Of a stretch of 64,000 bases of DNA, positions 1 through 7,869 are shown one piece after another. The notes under the pieces are model-generated. The model searched no databases. It had not been told where the DNA came from and worked only from the letters and a program-made list of their open reading frames with translations. Source of the DNA: Armatimonadota bacterium (GTDB taxonomy: Bacteria; Armatimonadota; UBA5829); NCBI GenBank assembly GCA_023474015.1, contig JAMCYN010000167.1, positions 11,559 to 75,558 of the forward strand. The letters run 5' to 3'. Numbering within the stretch: the first letter of the stretch is position 1; each line of letters opens with the position of its first letter. A program made the translations under genes and the position numbers.

Positions 1-539
1 CTCCACCGCTCTTTGACGGTTTTATCAACCTTACCCGCTTCCCCGGCAGACCCGACCTTTCCTACCGCGCCCAGGTGCGGATCGACGACGGACCCTGGGA
101 GGATATGCCCCAGATCACAGGCAGGGTGGACGATGCGTTCTCGGCGGCGTATCTGCAAGAGCACTTCGCCAAAGCCGGCAAGGACCGCAAGATCGAGAAA
201 GGCGTTACCGCGATCCGTCTACTCTTCCCCGAGTATGATCCCAAGGCCCTCGCCAATGAGCTTGCGCGGGAGGTCTCGGAATATACCCGGCGTGCCCTCG
301 GGTCGGGTATCAAGGCCGTCTCGGGAACCGTCAACATCGCACCCTCCAAGCCTTACCGCAATGCCGCCGCCGTCACCTACTACGTCGACGGCTCACCCGT
401 ATTCGTCTCCAACAGGCGTCCGCACATATTCGGCTGGGACTCGACCAGAGTTCCCAACGGCTTCCACTCAGTGGGAATAGACGTGATAACCGGCTCCGCC
501 ACCTTCGCCGAGACCCGCCGGATGCTGGTCCAAAACTAA
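1..539 (+). CDS. C-terminal part of a bacterial Ig-like domain protein
   Basis: An open frame runs in from the window edge (codons begin at base 3) and ends with TAA at 537-539. The last 50 or so residues (YYVDGSPVFVS..., FGWDSTRVPNGFHSV) resemble bacterial Ig-like domains, whose pattern is VDG-x-aPy-f-WDT-x-vpNGsH. The upstream part has no family I recognise. Such domains usually belong to secreted or surface proteins, but the N-terminus and any signal peptide lie outside the window. Its stop codon overlaps the stop of the convergent NlpC/P60 gene. Confidence 0.6.
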   Translation, partial: PPLFDGFINLTRFPGRPDLSYRAQVRIDDGPWEDMPQITGRVDDAFSAAYLQEHFAKAGKDRKIEKGVTAIRLLFPEYDPKALANELAREVSEYTRRALGSGIKAVSGTVNIAPSKPYRNAAAVTYYVDGSPVFVSNRRPHIFGWDSTRVPNGFHSVGIDVITGSATFAETRRMLVQN

Positions 540-1477
540 TCCTCCGCAACTCCTCCGCCTGGGTCCAGAGTATCGAGGCGCATGCGGCGCGCGCCCCAGT
601 AGATGTCGGAGTAATAGGGGTCGTGGATATCGGTGATGGCGACGCCCAGTGCGCCGGAGGAGTGGATGAAGTGCTCACGGTCGATCATCATCCCGACGTG
701 CGTGATGTTCTTGAGATTCGGGTTGGGGCGATTTGGGTTGGGGCGGGATTTCAAATCCCGCCCCAACGATGAAGATCCCAACAATGAGGAGAAAAACACC
801 AGGTCGCCCGCGCGCAGGTCCGGTTTGGCGACCTCGATACTCCGTGCGTCCCCGGCCTGCATGTGGGCGTCCCTGAGAAAAGTGACATTGTGGACTTTGT
901 AGATAAGCTGCACGAATCCGGAGCAGTCGATCCCGAATGGGGAGGTCCCGCCCCACAGGTACGGCACGCCTATGAACCGCATTGCCGTTTCGGTCAGTTT
1001 GCGCGGCTCCGGCAGCCAGATGGTCTGCGCGATGTCCTTATCGACCAGCTTCGCCTCGTGCTTGCGGATGAAACCGGGGCGGCCGTTGGGGAGCTTAAGC
1101 TCGACCCAGCCGTCGTGCAGTCGCGCGACCTCGATCTCGGTCGCGATGGTGGCCTTGGTGATGATCTCGGCGTTCTCGCGAGGCTCGGCGAGGATATCGA
1201 CAAACAACTCGCGCATAACCGCGACCGGCCCGACCGATGCGTAAGGGGCCGCCTTCGATTCCAGAAAGCGGACCTTCTCGGATTGCACCCAGGCGCGGTA
1301 GTTGTCCCAGCACTGCACGAACAGCCAGTCCCCCTGGCCGCCCTCTGTGACTATCGGCTGTCCGATGAGGCCCTGGGTGACCTGTTCGGAGTCGCCGTCC
1401 GGCTTGGCCCGCATCGGGACAACGTTCCTGACTATGACTCCGAGCTTGCCGCGAACGCGCTTCCTACCTGTTGGCAT
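536..1477 (-). CDS. NlpC/P60 cell-wall endopeptidase with two SH3-like domains
   Basis: Predicted cysteine peptidase cleaving peptidoglycan stem peptides. The protein has about 313 residues: two SH3-like repeats (roughly 10-75 and 80-150), then an NlpC/P60 domain with nucleophile Cys185 (GIDCSGF), His260 (THVGM) and His272 (FIHSS). ATG at 1477 is chosen because upstream residues of the open frame are low-complexity and lie inside rfbB; it overlaps the rfbB stop by 14 bp. No signal peptide is evident at this start. About 26 extra residues (231-256, with RPNPNRPNPN) sit between GDLVFF and the catalytic THVG, encoded by a palindromic repeat. Family assignment is firm; activity with this insert is uncertain. 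Confidence 0.85.
   Translation of the reverse strand: MPTGRKRVRGKLGVIVRNVVPMRAKPDGDSEQVTQGLIGQPIVTEGGQGDWLFVQCWDNYRAWVQSEKVRFLESKAAPYASVGPVAVMRELFVDILAEPRENAEIITKATIATEIEVARLHDGWVELKLPNGRPGFIRKHEAKLVDKDIAQTIWLPEPRKLTETAMRFIGVPYLWGGTSPFGIDCSGFVQLIYKVHNVTFLRDAHMQAGDARSIEVAKPDLRAGDLVFFSSLLGSSSLGRDLKSRPNPNRPNPNLKNITHVGMMIDREHFIHSSGALGVAITDIHDPYYSDIYWGARRMRLDTLDPGGGVAED
737..767. repeat. Perfect 31-bp palindrome inside the NlpC/P60 gene
   Basis: 15-bp arms at 737-751 and 753-767 are perfect inverted complements around a single C. Just upstream the motif GGGTTGGGGCGATT/GGGATT is repeated in tandem. The element is in frame and encodes extra residues between two conserved NlpC/P60 motifs. Related hairpins with a CGGGAA/TTCCCG core lie at 8075 and 11093. 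Confidence 0.9.
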
Positions 1478-2468
1478 ACCACTTGTCGACGAAACTCTTG
1501 TTCGCCGCGCCTTCCTTGATGGGGCGCCACCAGCTCTCGTTCTCGACGTACCAGCGGATGGTCTCGCGCATTCCGGTTTCGAAATCATGCACTCTCGGCC
1601 AGCCCATCGCAAGGAGCTTGGTCGAATCGAGCGCGTAGCGGCGGTCATGGCCGGGACGGTCCTCGACGTGCTTGATGAGGCGCTCGTCCTTGCCGGTACC
1701 TTCGAGGATCATTTTGATAATTTCGATATTAGGGCGCTGGTTGTTGCCGCCGATATTGTAGATTTCGCCCGGCTCGCCCTTCTCCATAACGGTCTCGACG
1801 CCGGAGCAGTGGTCGAGCACATGCAGCCAGTCGCGCACCTGCATGCCGTCGCCGTAGACCGGCAGCGGCTTGTCCTCCATCGCGTTTGAGACGAACAACG
1901 GAACGAGCTTCTCCGGCTGCTGGTATGGCCCATAGGTGTTCGAGCCGCGCGTGACCATCACCGGCACGCCGTAGGTGCGGCAGTATGACCTGGCCAGCAG
2001 TTCCCCGCCCGCCTTGCCCGCTGAATAGGGGCTGTTGGGCGAGAGCATATCGGTTTCCTTGGAGAAACCCTCGTCGATGTCGCCGTAGACCTCATCGGTC
2101 GATATTTGAATGAACTTCTCCACGCCGTATTTCTTCGCCGCCTCGCACAGGACGAAGACGCCCATGACGTTGGTGGTCATCGTGTTCTCGGCGTCATGAA
2201 TCGAACGATCGACGTGACTTTCAGCGGCGAAGTTGAGCACCACATCGGCCTTATCCACCGGCCCCGCGACGTCCTCGGGGCTGCGTATGTCGCCCTTGAC
2301 GAACTCGAAGCGCGGGTCGTCCCACACGTCCTCAAGGTTCTCCGTATGCCCGGCGTAGGTGAGGGCGTCGAACACGATGATATGATAATCATCGTGCCGC
2401 CCGAGGATATACCTGACGAAATTGCTTCCGATAAACCCGGCCCCGCCGGTTACGAGTAGACGTTTCAT
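1464..2468 (-). CDS. rfbB: dTDP-glucose 4,6-dehydratase (RfbB/RmlB)
   Basis: Cytoplasmic NAD-dependent extended SDR converting dTDP-glucose to dTDP-4-keto-6-deoxyglucose, the second step of dTDP-deoxysugar synthesis. At 334 residues it has normal family length. It shows the Rossmann motif GGAGFIG (8-14), the diagnostic TDE triad (124-126, STDEVYGD) and YSAGK with Tyr148 and Lys152. It lies downstream of rfbA, the RmlC-like gene and the AbrB-like gene on the same strand, so surface polysaccharide synthesis is the likely role. No rmlD is present in the window, so the final sugar need not be rhamnose. Confidence 0.96.
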   Translation of the reverse strand: MKRLLVTGGAGFIGSNFVRYILGRHDDYHIIVFDALTYAGHTENLEDVWDDPRFEFVKGDIRSPEDVAGPVDKADVVLNFAAESHVDRSIHDAENTMTTNVMGVFVLCEAAKKYGVEKFIQISTDEVYGDIDEGFSKETDMLSPNSPYSAGKAGGELLARSYCRTYGVPVMVTRGSNTYGPYQQPEKLVPLFVSNAMEDKPLPVYGDGMQVRDWLHVLDHCSGVETVMEKGEPGEIYNIGGNNQRPNIEIIKMILEGTGKDERLIKHVEDRPGHDRRYALDSTKLLAMGWPRVHDFETGMRETIRWYVENESWWRPIKEGAANKSFVDKWYANR

Positions 2469-2535
2469 TTATTCAGTCCTTAGCTTCTAATTAATTGAGC
2501 TTTACCCGTCGATACGAGGGCGAACGCAACGTACA

Positions 2536-2638
2536 TGTCATCCTGAGCTTGTCGAAGGATCTGCTTTGAACCGGAGGTTTTGCTCAGCACGGAGGCTCCG
2601 GTAAAGCAGATTCCTCGACTGCGCTCGGAATGACTAGT
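2536..2638. repeat. Dispersed imperfect inverted repeat (CTTGTCGAAGGATCTG type)
   Basis: The left arm (GTCATCCTGAGCTTGTCGA...) and right arm (...CTCGACTGCGCTCGGAATGAC) are imperfect complements around a variable centre. Close relatives occur at 8253-8366 and, as a half copy, at 8397-8455. The element runs into the 3' end of the AbrB-like gene. Confidence 0.85.
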
Positions 2639-2811
2639 ATTTTGCGATTCGAGAAACCAGGCTCATCGCATTCGGTATCTACCCGCCTAACGATGATCTC
2701 GTTTTCGCGCGGTACGATTTCCACAGTTGTTCCGGGCTTCCAGTCGAGTTGCTTTCGCACATCGGCGGGAATCGTTATTATTCCTCTCTCGGACATCCAC
2801 ACGGTTCGCAT
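2584..2811 (-). CDS. SpoVT/AbrB-domain DNA-binding protein (MazE-like), repeat-extended
   Basis: Small 75-residue protein. Residues 6-45 (GIITIPADVRKQLDWKPG...VEIVPRENEIIV) match the swapped-hairpin AbrB fold, found in antitoxins and transition-state regulators. The C-terminal 18 or so residues (VIPSAVEESALPEPPC) are encoded by a dispersed inverted repeat rather than by family sequence, so the original C-terminus has probably been replaced. No toxin gene adjoins it; the neighbours are the RmlC-like gene 19 bp upstream and rfbB downstream. It could be an orphan antitoxin or a local regulator. Confidence 0.65.
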   Translation of the reverse strand: MRTVWMSERGIITIPADVRKQLDWKPGTTVEIVPRENEIIVRRVDTECDEPGFSNRKILVIPSAVEESALPEPPC

Positions 2812-2830
2812 TGGAAATCACTCTCCGCCA

Positions 2831-3286
2831 TCAGATAAACTTAATATCCCAATTATACGGTATCTCCGGGCTGTCCCACGGCACTCGATATTCGTCAGGT
2901 TCGGCGCGGTTGTATAGCTCGGTCGGGAAGTTGATCAGCAGCGAGGGTTCCGTCCCGATGGTCTTGTACCCGTGCATCACGCCGATGGGGATTTTGAGAA
3001 TGATCGGGTTGTTGTCGCCGAGGAAGAACTCGTTGACCTCGCCGTGGGTGGGCGAGCCTTCGCGGGCATCATAGCATACGGCCTTTACCATGCCCTTGGG
3101 AACCACCCAGAAATCGTCCTGCTTCCTATGATAGTGCCAGGCGCGAATTACCCCGGGATAGTTCAGCGACACGTAGGTCTGGGCGAACTTCTCGAAGATA
3201 TCGTCGTCCGAGCGAAGCATTTCCATCAGAAACCCGCGCTCGTCGGCGTTGCGTTTGAGCTGCTTTACAATTATGCCGTCAATCAT
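2831..3286 (-). CDS. dTDP-4-dehydrorhamnose 3,5-epimerase-like cupin (RmlC family)
   Basis: 151-residue cupin. RmlC-type features are His51/His53 in RAWHYHR, a second core His105 (GVMHGYK) and the C-terminal pattern YRVPWDSPEIPYNWDI, which matches the family's W-DP...WP ending. It is shorter than classical RmlC (about 180) and has KQDDFW where typical enzymes differ, so the exact epimerisation is uncertain. The start ATG at 3286 is joined to the rfbA stop as TAATG, indicating translational coupling. It probably acts on the dTDP-keto sugar made by RfbB. Confidence 0.78.
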   Translation of the reverse strand: MIDGIIVKQLKRNADERGFLMEMLRSDDDIFEKFAQTYVSLNYPGVIRAWHYHRKQDDFWVVPKGMVKAVCYDAREGSPTHGEVNEFFLGDNNPIILKIPIGVMHGYKTIGTEPSLLINFPTELYNRAEPDEYRVPWDSPEIPYNWDIKFI

Positions 3287-4350
3287 TAGATCACACTCAC
3301 TGTACTGTTGTCGCCGACCATCATTCGGTAGGCTTTCGGCTTCTTGCCGTCCTGGTCGATCCTGACGTTTTTGCCGATCAGGCTGTCTTCCAGGCGGCTG
3401 CCTATGTTGATCACCTGCGAGTCTTCGAGGATGATGCTGTGCTCGATCTCGCTGGCGCATATCTTGCAGCGGTCGTTGATCGACGTATACGGCCCGATGA
3501 AGGCGTTCTCGATCAGGCAGTTCTCGCCGATAATCGCCGGTCCGCGCACGGAGCTATTGACGATCCTGCTGCCCTTGCCGATAGTCACGCGCCCGGCTAT
3601 TTCGGATTCGACGTCAACCTCACCCTGCACATCCGGCTGCATCATGTCGAGAATGAGCCGGTTCGCCTCCAGCATGTCCTCCAGCTTGCCGGTGTCTTTC
3701 CACCAGCCGGAGATGGTGTGGCTCTCGACTCGATACTTGTGATCGACCAGGTACTGGATCGCGTCCGTGATCTCAAGCTCGCCGCGCGCGGAGGGCTTGA
3801 TGGAGTTGACGGCCTCGAAGATGTTCTTGTCGAACATATAGACGCCGACCAGCGCGAGGTCCGTGGGCGGGTTCTTGGGTTTTTCGATCAGCTTCACCAC
3901 TCGACCGGCTTCGAGCTGCGCCACGCCGAACTCCCGCGGGTTCGGAACGTGCGCCAGGAGTATCTGCGAGTTCGCCCCCGATCTGGTGTATTCCTCAACC
4001 AGCGCCTTGATCCCATCTTTGATGAGGTTGTCGCCGAGGTACATTACGAACGTGTCGTCCTTGAGGAAGTCGTGCGAAACCTTGACCGCATGGGCCAGGC
4101 CGAGGGGGGCGTCCTGGTGGATGTATGTGATCTTCACTCCCCACCGCTCGCCCTTGCCGACGGCCGCTCGCACTTCCTCGTGTGTCTCGCCGACCACGAT
4201 TCCTATATCTTTAATGCCCGCGCCCTTGACGGCCTCAATGGTGTAGAAGAGTATCGGCTTGTTCGCCACGGGCACAAGCTGCTTCGCGCCGGTGTAGGTG
4301 ATCGGTCTGAGCCTGGTCCCCTTGCCTCCGCTCAGGATTAGAGCCTTCAT
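3286..4350 (-). CDS. rfbA: Glucose-1-phosphate thymidylyltransferase, long form
   Basis: Makes dTDP-glucose from dTTP and glucose-1-phosphate, the first step of dTDP-deoxysugar synthesis. The 354 residues begin with the nucleotide-binding signature LSGGKGTRLRP (6-16), followed by EKP and the GWWKDTGK motif. The last 110 residues form a left-handed beta-helix (repeated I-G-x-x-x-x-I), which marks the long RmlA type common in Actinobacteria, Archaea and deep-branching phyla. It is the first gene of the rfb block, behind a consensus promoter at 4383-4412. Confidence 0.95.
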   Translation of the reverse strand: MKALILSGGKGTRLRPITYTGAKQLVPVANKPILFYTIEAVKGAGIKDIGIVVGETHEEVRAAVGKGERWGVKITYIHQDAPLGLAHAVKVSHDFLKDDTFVMYLGDNLIKDGIKALVEEYTRSGANSQILLAHVPNPREFGVAQLEAGRVVKLIEKPKNPPTDLALVGVYMFDKNIFEAVNSIKPSARGELEITDAIQYLVDHKYRVESHTISGWWKDTGKLEDMLEANRLILDMMQPDVQGEVDVESEIAGRVTIGKGSRIVNSSVRGPAIIGENCLIENAFIGPYTSINDRCKICASEIEHSIILEDSQVINIGSRLEDSLIGKNVRIDQDGKKPKAYRMMVGDNSTVSVI

Positions 4351-4382
4351 TTTCGCCTCCTGCGATGCGTCGCGATAGACGG

Positions 4383-4412
4383 ATTATAAGTCCTACCCAA
4401 TAGGCGTGTCAA
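4383..4412 (-). promoter_or_regulatory. Sigma-70-type promoter of rfbA
   Basis: On the minus strand TTGACA (4412-4407) and TATAAT (4388-4383) are both perfect consensus hexamers with an 18-bp spacer, about 33 bp upstream of the rfbA ATG. The -35 hexamer is also the first part of a ~70-bp sequence repeated at 6394. Confidence 0.8.
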
Positions 4413-4478
4413 CGCGCACCCGCCATATCTTAATCTTTGGTGGGAATACGGATGAAGTGGAGGATTAGTTGCAGGCGC
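4407..4478. repeat. Direct repeat copy 1 upstream of the helicase
   Basis: About 71 bp starting TGTCAACGCG and ending GTTGCAGGCG recurs at 6394-6465 in the same orientation with roughly 90 percent identity by eye. The two copies bracket the DEAD-box helicase gene. Each copy is followed at once by a different tandem heptad array. Confidence 0.85.
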
Positions 4479-4482
4479 AGAC

Positions 4483-4510
4483 TAGAGGTTGGAGGTTAGA
4501 GGTTAGAAGG
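4483..4510. repeat. Heptad array (TAGAGGT type)
   Basis: Tandem 7-mers TAGAGGT-TGGAGGT-TAGAGGT-TAGAAGG follow repeat copy 1. The same unit occurs at the 3' end of dnaJ (12095-12116). The rest of the 4511-4705 gap is the helicase leader, with a TATAAT at 4578-4583 but no convincing -35. Confidence 0.8.
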
Positions 4511-4705
4511 GACGGCGTCTGTTTCGTAATGCACCGGGCCGGGGCGATCTGCAAATAACGCTTGCCGGCATTTGTGTTATAATGTAGCAAGTTGCTACGT
4601 TGGTTTGGCAATGACCTGGTTGTTCACTGAGATCTTCGGTCCGGCTAGCTCACTCGCTTCAAGCCTCGAAGATATTAATGTAGAAAGCAACCAGGAGTTC
4701 AAGTA

Positions 4706-6376
4706 TTGACCTATCAAGACAAAAAATGCGTGTGCCGCGACTGTGAGCAGGAGTTCACATTCAGCGTACGTATGCAAGAACAGTTCTCGCAGCAGGGCTT
4801 CAACCCTCCCACTCGATGCGCCCAATGTCATGACAAGCGCAACGGCAGGCGCGTATACAGCAGGGGAGGCGCCTGCGAAATACACACCGCCCCGTGCTCG
4901 CTTTGCGGCAAGGATGCCGAACTGCCTTTCAAGCCTACTCCCGACAAGCCTGTGTATTGCGCTGAGTGCTTCAAGGACAGGCTTGATGCAAAGGCCCAGC
5001 CCAGTCCAAGGAAGTTCGTTCCGCGCAAGCCTGAGAAAGCCATCCAGGACACCGACGTGCCTGCCGGTGTGATGACGTTTGCGCACCTAAACCTGGACGA
5101 TCGGCTCCATCGTGCGATCAGCGAGGCGGGCTATGAAATCCCCACGCCGGTTCAAGCCGCCGCAATCCCTATAGGCCTCGAGGGCCGCGACCTTATCGGC
5201 ACAGCCCAGACCGGAACCGGCAAGACAGCGGCATTCGTGCTGCCGATACTTCAACACCTGCTTGCCAACCCTGTCGAAAAGCGCTGCACCAGGGCGATTG
5301 TGCTTACACCGACCCGGGAGCTTGCGGAGCAGATCAATGACACGTTCAAGCAGTTGGGCAAGTTTACCGAGATCAAGTCGGCGACCGTCTATGGCGGGGT
5401 CGCGATGAGCCCCCAGGAAAAGGCGCTGCGAACCGGGGCCGATGTGATAATCGCTTGTCCGGGCAGGCTGCTGGATCACATAGACCGCGGCAACACCGAC
5501 TTTTCCAAAGTGACGAAGCTGGTCCTGGATGAAGCCGACAGGATGCTGGACATGGGATTCCTGCCGCCTGTCAAGCGCATACTTTCGCACCTGCCGGGCG
5601 AGCGCCACAGCATGCTCTTTTCGGCCACATTCGCCCCGGAACTTATACGGTTCACAAAGGACACTCTACGCAATCCGGAGAGAGTGGACGTGGATGTCTG
5701 CGCGCCGCCGAAGACCATTGCGCACGCGCTCTACCCGTGCCCCCAGCACCTGAAGACATCCCTCGTGCTCAATCTGCTCGATAAGACTGATGTTAACTCG
5801 GTGCTGATCTTCACGCGCACGAAGCACCGCGCGGACCGGGTCGCCCAGCAGGTCAAAAATGCCGGATACGCAACCGTTGCGCTGCATGCGGACAGGAGTC
5901 AGAACCAGAGGCAGCTTGCGCTGGATAATTTCCGGTCGGGCCGATGTCAGATACTGGTCGCCACCGATATCGCCGCGCGCGGACTGGACGTTGCGACCAT
6001 ATCTCACGTCATAAACTACGACATCCCCGCCACCGCTGACACCTACATTCATCGGATTGGGCGCACGGGCAGGATGGAGCGAGAGGGTGACGCGATGACT
6101 CTGGTGACTCCGCTGGACGCCGCAATCGTATTCGAAATCGAGAAGGCGCTGGGCGCTCCGATCGAGCGCCGTAAGCTGGAGGATTTCGACTATAGCCCTC
6201 CGCCGCCAACCAGGGATGACTTCAAACGTGGCCCGAACGCGCATCACAAGCAATCGAATACCACGCAGGCGCCCGGCAAGGCCCGAACCACCGCCACAAA
6301 GGCTGGAGCGACGAGAAGCCCAGGCTACTTCGCTGAGCAACGCATGGCCAGAGCCAAGTTATCCGGCGGCTACTGA
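4706..6376 (+). CDS. DEAD-box RNA helicase with two N-terminal zinc ribbons
   Basis: ATP-dependent RNA helicase, 556 residues. The core starts near residue 123: Q motif (Gln150), motif I AQTGTGKT (167-174), PTRELAEQ, DEAD (275-278), SAT, ARGLDV and HRIGRTGR. The tail is basic and low-complexity. Unusually, residues 1-90 carry two zinc-binding units: Cys10/13/38/41, and a CxxC-x17-CxxC unit with Cys64/67/85/88. The pair resembles the stand-alone 'probable zinc-ribbon' small proteins and here is fused in frame. Start is TTG at 4706 behind CCAGGAG. The long leader would suit cold- or stress-responsive control, which is inference. It lies between ~70-bp direct repeats. Confidence 0.93.
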   Translation: MTYQDKKCVCRDCEQEFTFSVRMQEQFSQQGFNPPTRCAQCHDKRNGRRVYSRGGACEIHTAPCSLCGKDAELPFKPTPDKPVYCAECFKDRLDAKAQPSPRKFVPRKPEKAIQDTDVPAGVMTFAHLNLDDRLHRAISEAGYEIPTPVQAAAIPIGLEGRDLIGTAQTGTGKTAAFVLPILQHLLANPVEKRCTRAIVLTPTRELAEQINDTFKQLGKFTEIKSATVYGGVAMSPQEKALRTGADVIIACPGRLLDHIDRGNTDFSKVTKLVLDEADRMLDMGFLPPVKRILSHLPGERHSMLFSATFAPELIRFTKDTLRNPERVDVDVCAPPKTIAHALYPCPQHLKTSLVLNLLDKTDVNSVLIFTRTKHRADRVAQQVKNAGYATVALHADRSQNQRQLALDNFRSGRCQILVATDIAARGLDVATISHVINYDIPATADTYIHRIGRTGRMEREGDAMTLVTPLDAAIVFEIEKALGAPIERRKLEDFDYSPPPPTRDDFKRGPNAHHKQSNTTQAPGKARTTATKAGATRSPGYFAEQRMARAKLSGGY

Positions 6377-6393
6377 GGGTGATGCATCAGGCA

Positions 6394-6465
6394 TGTCAAC
6401 GCGCCTCCGCCATATCCTATCTTTGGTGGTAATACGGATGAAGTGGAGGTTTAAGTTGCAGGCGG
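6394..6465. repeat. Direct repeat copy 2 downstream of the helicase
   Basis: Second copy of the 71-bp sequence at 4407-4478. It keeps TTGACA on the minus strand but lacks a matching -10. The 6377-6771 gap also holds a heptad-like array (6481-6526) and a hairpin (6661-6708); no gene is seen in it. Confidence 0.85.
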
Positions 6466-6480
6466 AGGAAGGGGAGTTTC

Positions 6481-6526
6481 ATCGCGAAAACGCGAAAGGG
6501 CGAAATCGCGAAAAGGGAAGGGAGGG
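6481..6526. repeat. Heptad-like array (CGCGAAA type)
   Basis: Units ATCGCGA-AAACGCG-AAAGGGCG-AAATCGCG-AAAAGGG with a 7-8 bp period. Related CACGAAAACACGA arrays lie at 23532-23557 and, inverted, at 60763-60783. Confidence 0.7.
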
Positions 6527-6660
6527 ACTTGGGAGTTCGCAGGGCGGCGCTCCGGCGGCCAGCCTACCCCAGGGGCCAATGCACGTATAAATAGTATGCG
6601 AACCCCGGCTATGCTGCGTGGACGGCGGTATGCACGAAGCTGTCTATGACCACGAGGGTA

Positions 6661-6708
6661 AGTTCCCGCAGCTAGTACAGCCCTACGTCAGTGCATGCTG
6701 CGGGAACT
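6661..6708. terminator. 12-bp inverted repeat between convergent genes
   Basis: AGTTCCCGCAGC (6661-6672) and GCTGCGGGAACT (6697-6708) are perfect complements with a 24-nt loop. The hairpin lies between the convergent helicase and PEP-CTERM genes. There is no T-run on either side, so a bidirectional terminator is only a possible role. Confidence 0.45.
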
Positions 6709-6771
6709 CTTGACCGTGTAGAATTGATAGCTTAGTGCAAGTAGCCGTTACCGCATCACCATACGAATGCG

Positions 6772-7869
6772 TTACGTTAGTCGACGTCTCTTGATCAAGA
6801 ACAGACCAGGTAAAGCGGCAAGTAATGTTGAGAAGCACGAGGGCTCAGGAAGAGGGATCGAACCTCCAACGTAAGCAGAACCAACTATTTGACCGAAGTT
6901 GTTGAAATCTGTTGCTCCGAATGGTATGTCGACTATACTCATACCATGTGTTGCATCCCATATGACTGGCAGAGTCCTGCCGTTCGAGAACGTGTTCTTG
7001 CCAAGCACTTGACCTTGGTTGTTAATGGCTGTTACCCAAGTATTGGGTCCACCGAGCGATGTCAGGTCACGCATTCCATTAGTCTTATCCCAGATGAACA
7101 TATGCCAATTGTTTGAACCTACCTCTGATCTTCCAATAACCTGGCCAAGATCATTGATGTCGACAGCAATACTATCGTCATAAGAACCTCCAAGGCTTCC
7201 TAGCAAAGTGCACTCAGTTACCTTGTTCCAGATTGCAGCTCTCTGAACGCTTATACCATCGACAAAGGCTTGAGCTGTACCGACTATCTGCCTACTATTA
7301 TTGATCGCGATTACTGCTGTGTTGCCCGTATTTGAAGGCTTCGCTAGGGTGTTTATGCCGGAGCCTTGCTCCCACAAAAAGGACACGTCATTCGCATGGC
7401 CAGTGTACTTGAGATTACCCACTACACAACCATTATCATTAATTCCGGTTGCAACGCTTGTTGGAAACACCCACCAGGTTCCAAGATCACGCATACCTCC
7501 ATCGCTATCCCAAATGAAAGCATGCTGATTACCGGAGGCATTTGTAGAGCTGCCTGCCACCTGTCCATTATTGTTGATGGCGGCGGCGTAACTGTAGCTC
7601 CCACCCAACGACCCGAGCAGTGTGGTTCCTGATGTGCTATTCCAGTAGAAGGCCGTTTCTTCATGGTTTGTGTCCCACTCACGTCCGACGACCTCTCCTT
7701 TATCGTTTATTCGGTTTGCCCAATTCTCATGTCCGATGACTGTACTCGGAATGATCTCCACATTACCGTCAGGCTGTTGTATGAAAGCGGTATTGCCCTC
7801 ACCAATTGCTGAAGTTGCGCACGAAAGTGCGAGTGCGGCTGCTATTGTCACGCATATGGAAATCTTCAT
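6772..7869 (-). CDS. HAF-repeat extracellular protein with PEP-CTERM sorting signal
   Basis: 365-residue exported protein. It has an N-terminal signal peptide (about 1-23), then repeated units of the HAF type (GINDNGCVVG, AINNNGQVAGSS, DINDLGQVIGRS, each followed by AFIWD- or FLWE-like strands), a beta-propeller-like array of unknown function. The C-terminus has the tripartite PEP-CTERM layout: PLPEPS, a hydrophobic stretch (TLLAALPGLFLI) and basic KRRR. Such proteins are processed by exosortase in exopolysaccharide-making diderms. Base composition is visibly more AT-rich than its neighbours, hinting at different selection or acquisition. No exosortase gene is in the window. Confidence 0.88.
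   Translation of the reverse strand: MKISICVTIAAALALSCATSAIGEGNTAFIQQPDGNVEIIPSTVIGHENWANRINDKGEVVGREWDTNHEETAFYWNSTSGTTLLGSLGGSYSYAAAINNNGQVAGSSTNASGNQHAFIWDSDGGMRDLGTWWVFPTSVATGINDNGCVVGNLKYTGHANDVSFLWEQGSGINTLAKPSNTGNTAVIAINNSRQIVGTAQAFVDGISVQRAAIWNKVTECTLLGSLGGSYDDSIAVDINDLGQVIGRSEVGSNNWHMFIWDKTNGMRDLTSLGGPNTWVTAINNQGQVLGKNTFSNGRTLPVIWDATHGMSIVDIPFGATDFNNFGQIVGSAYVGGSIPLPEPSCFSTLLAALPGLFLIKRRRLT

Noticed and set aside
4562..4583. Promoter for the helicase (TTGCCG with TATAAT)
   Set aside because: The spacer is only 10 bp; the TATAAT may be real but no -35 fits.
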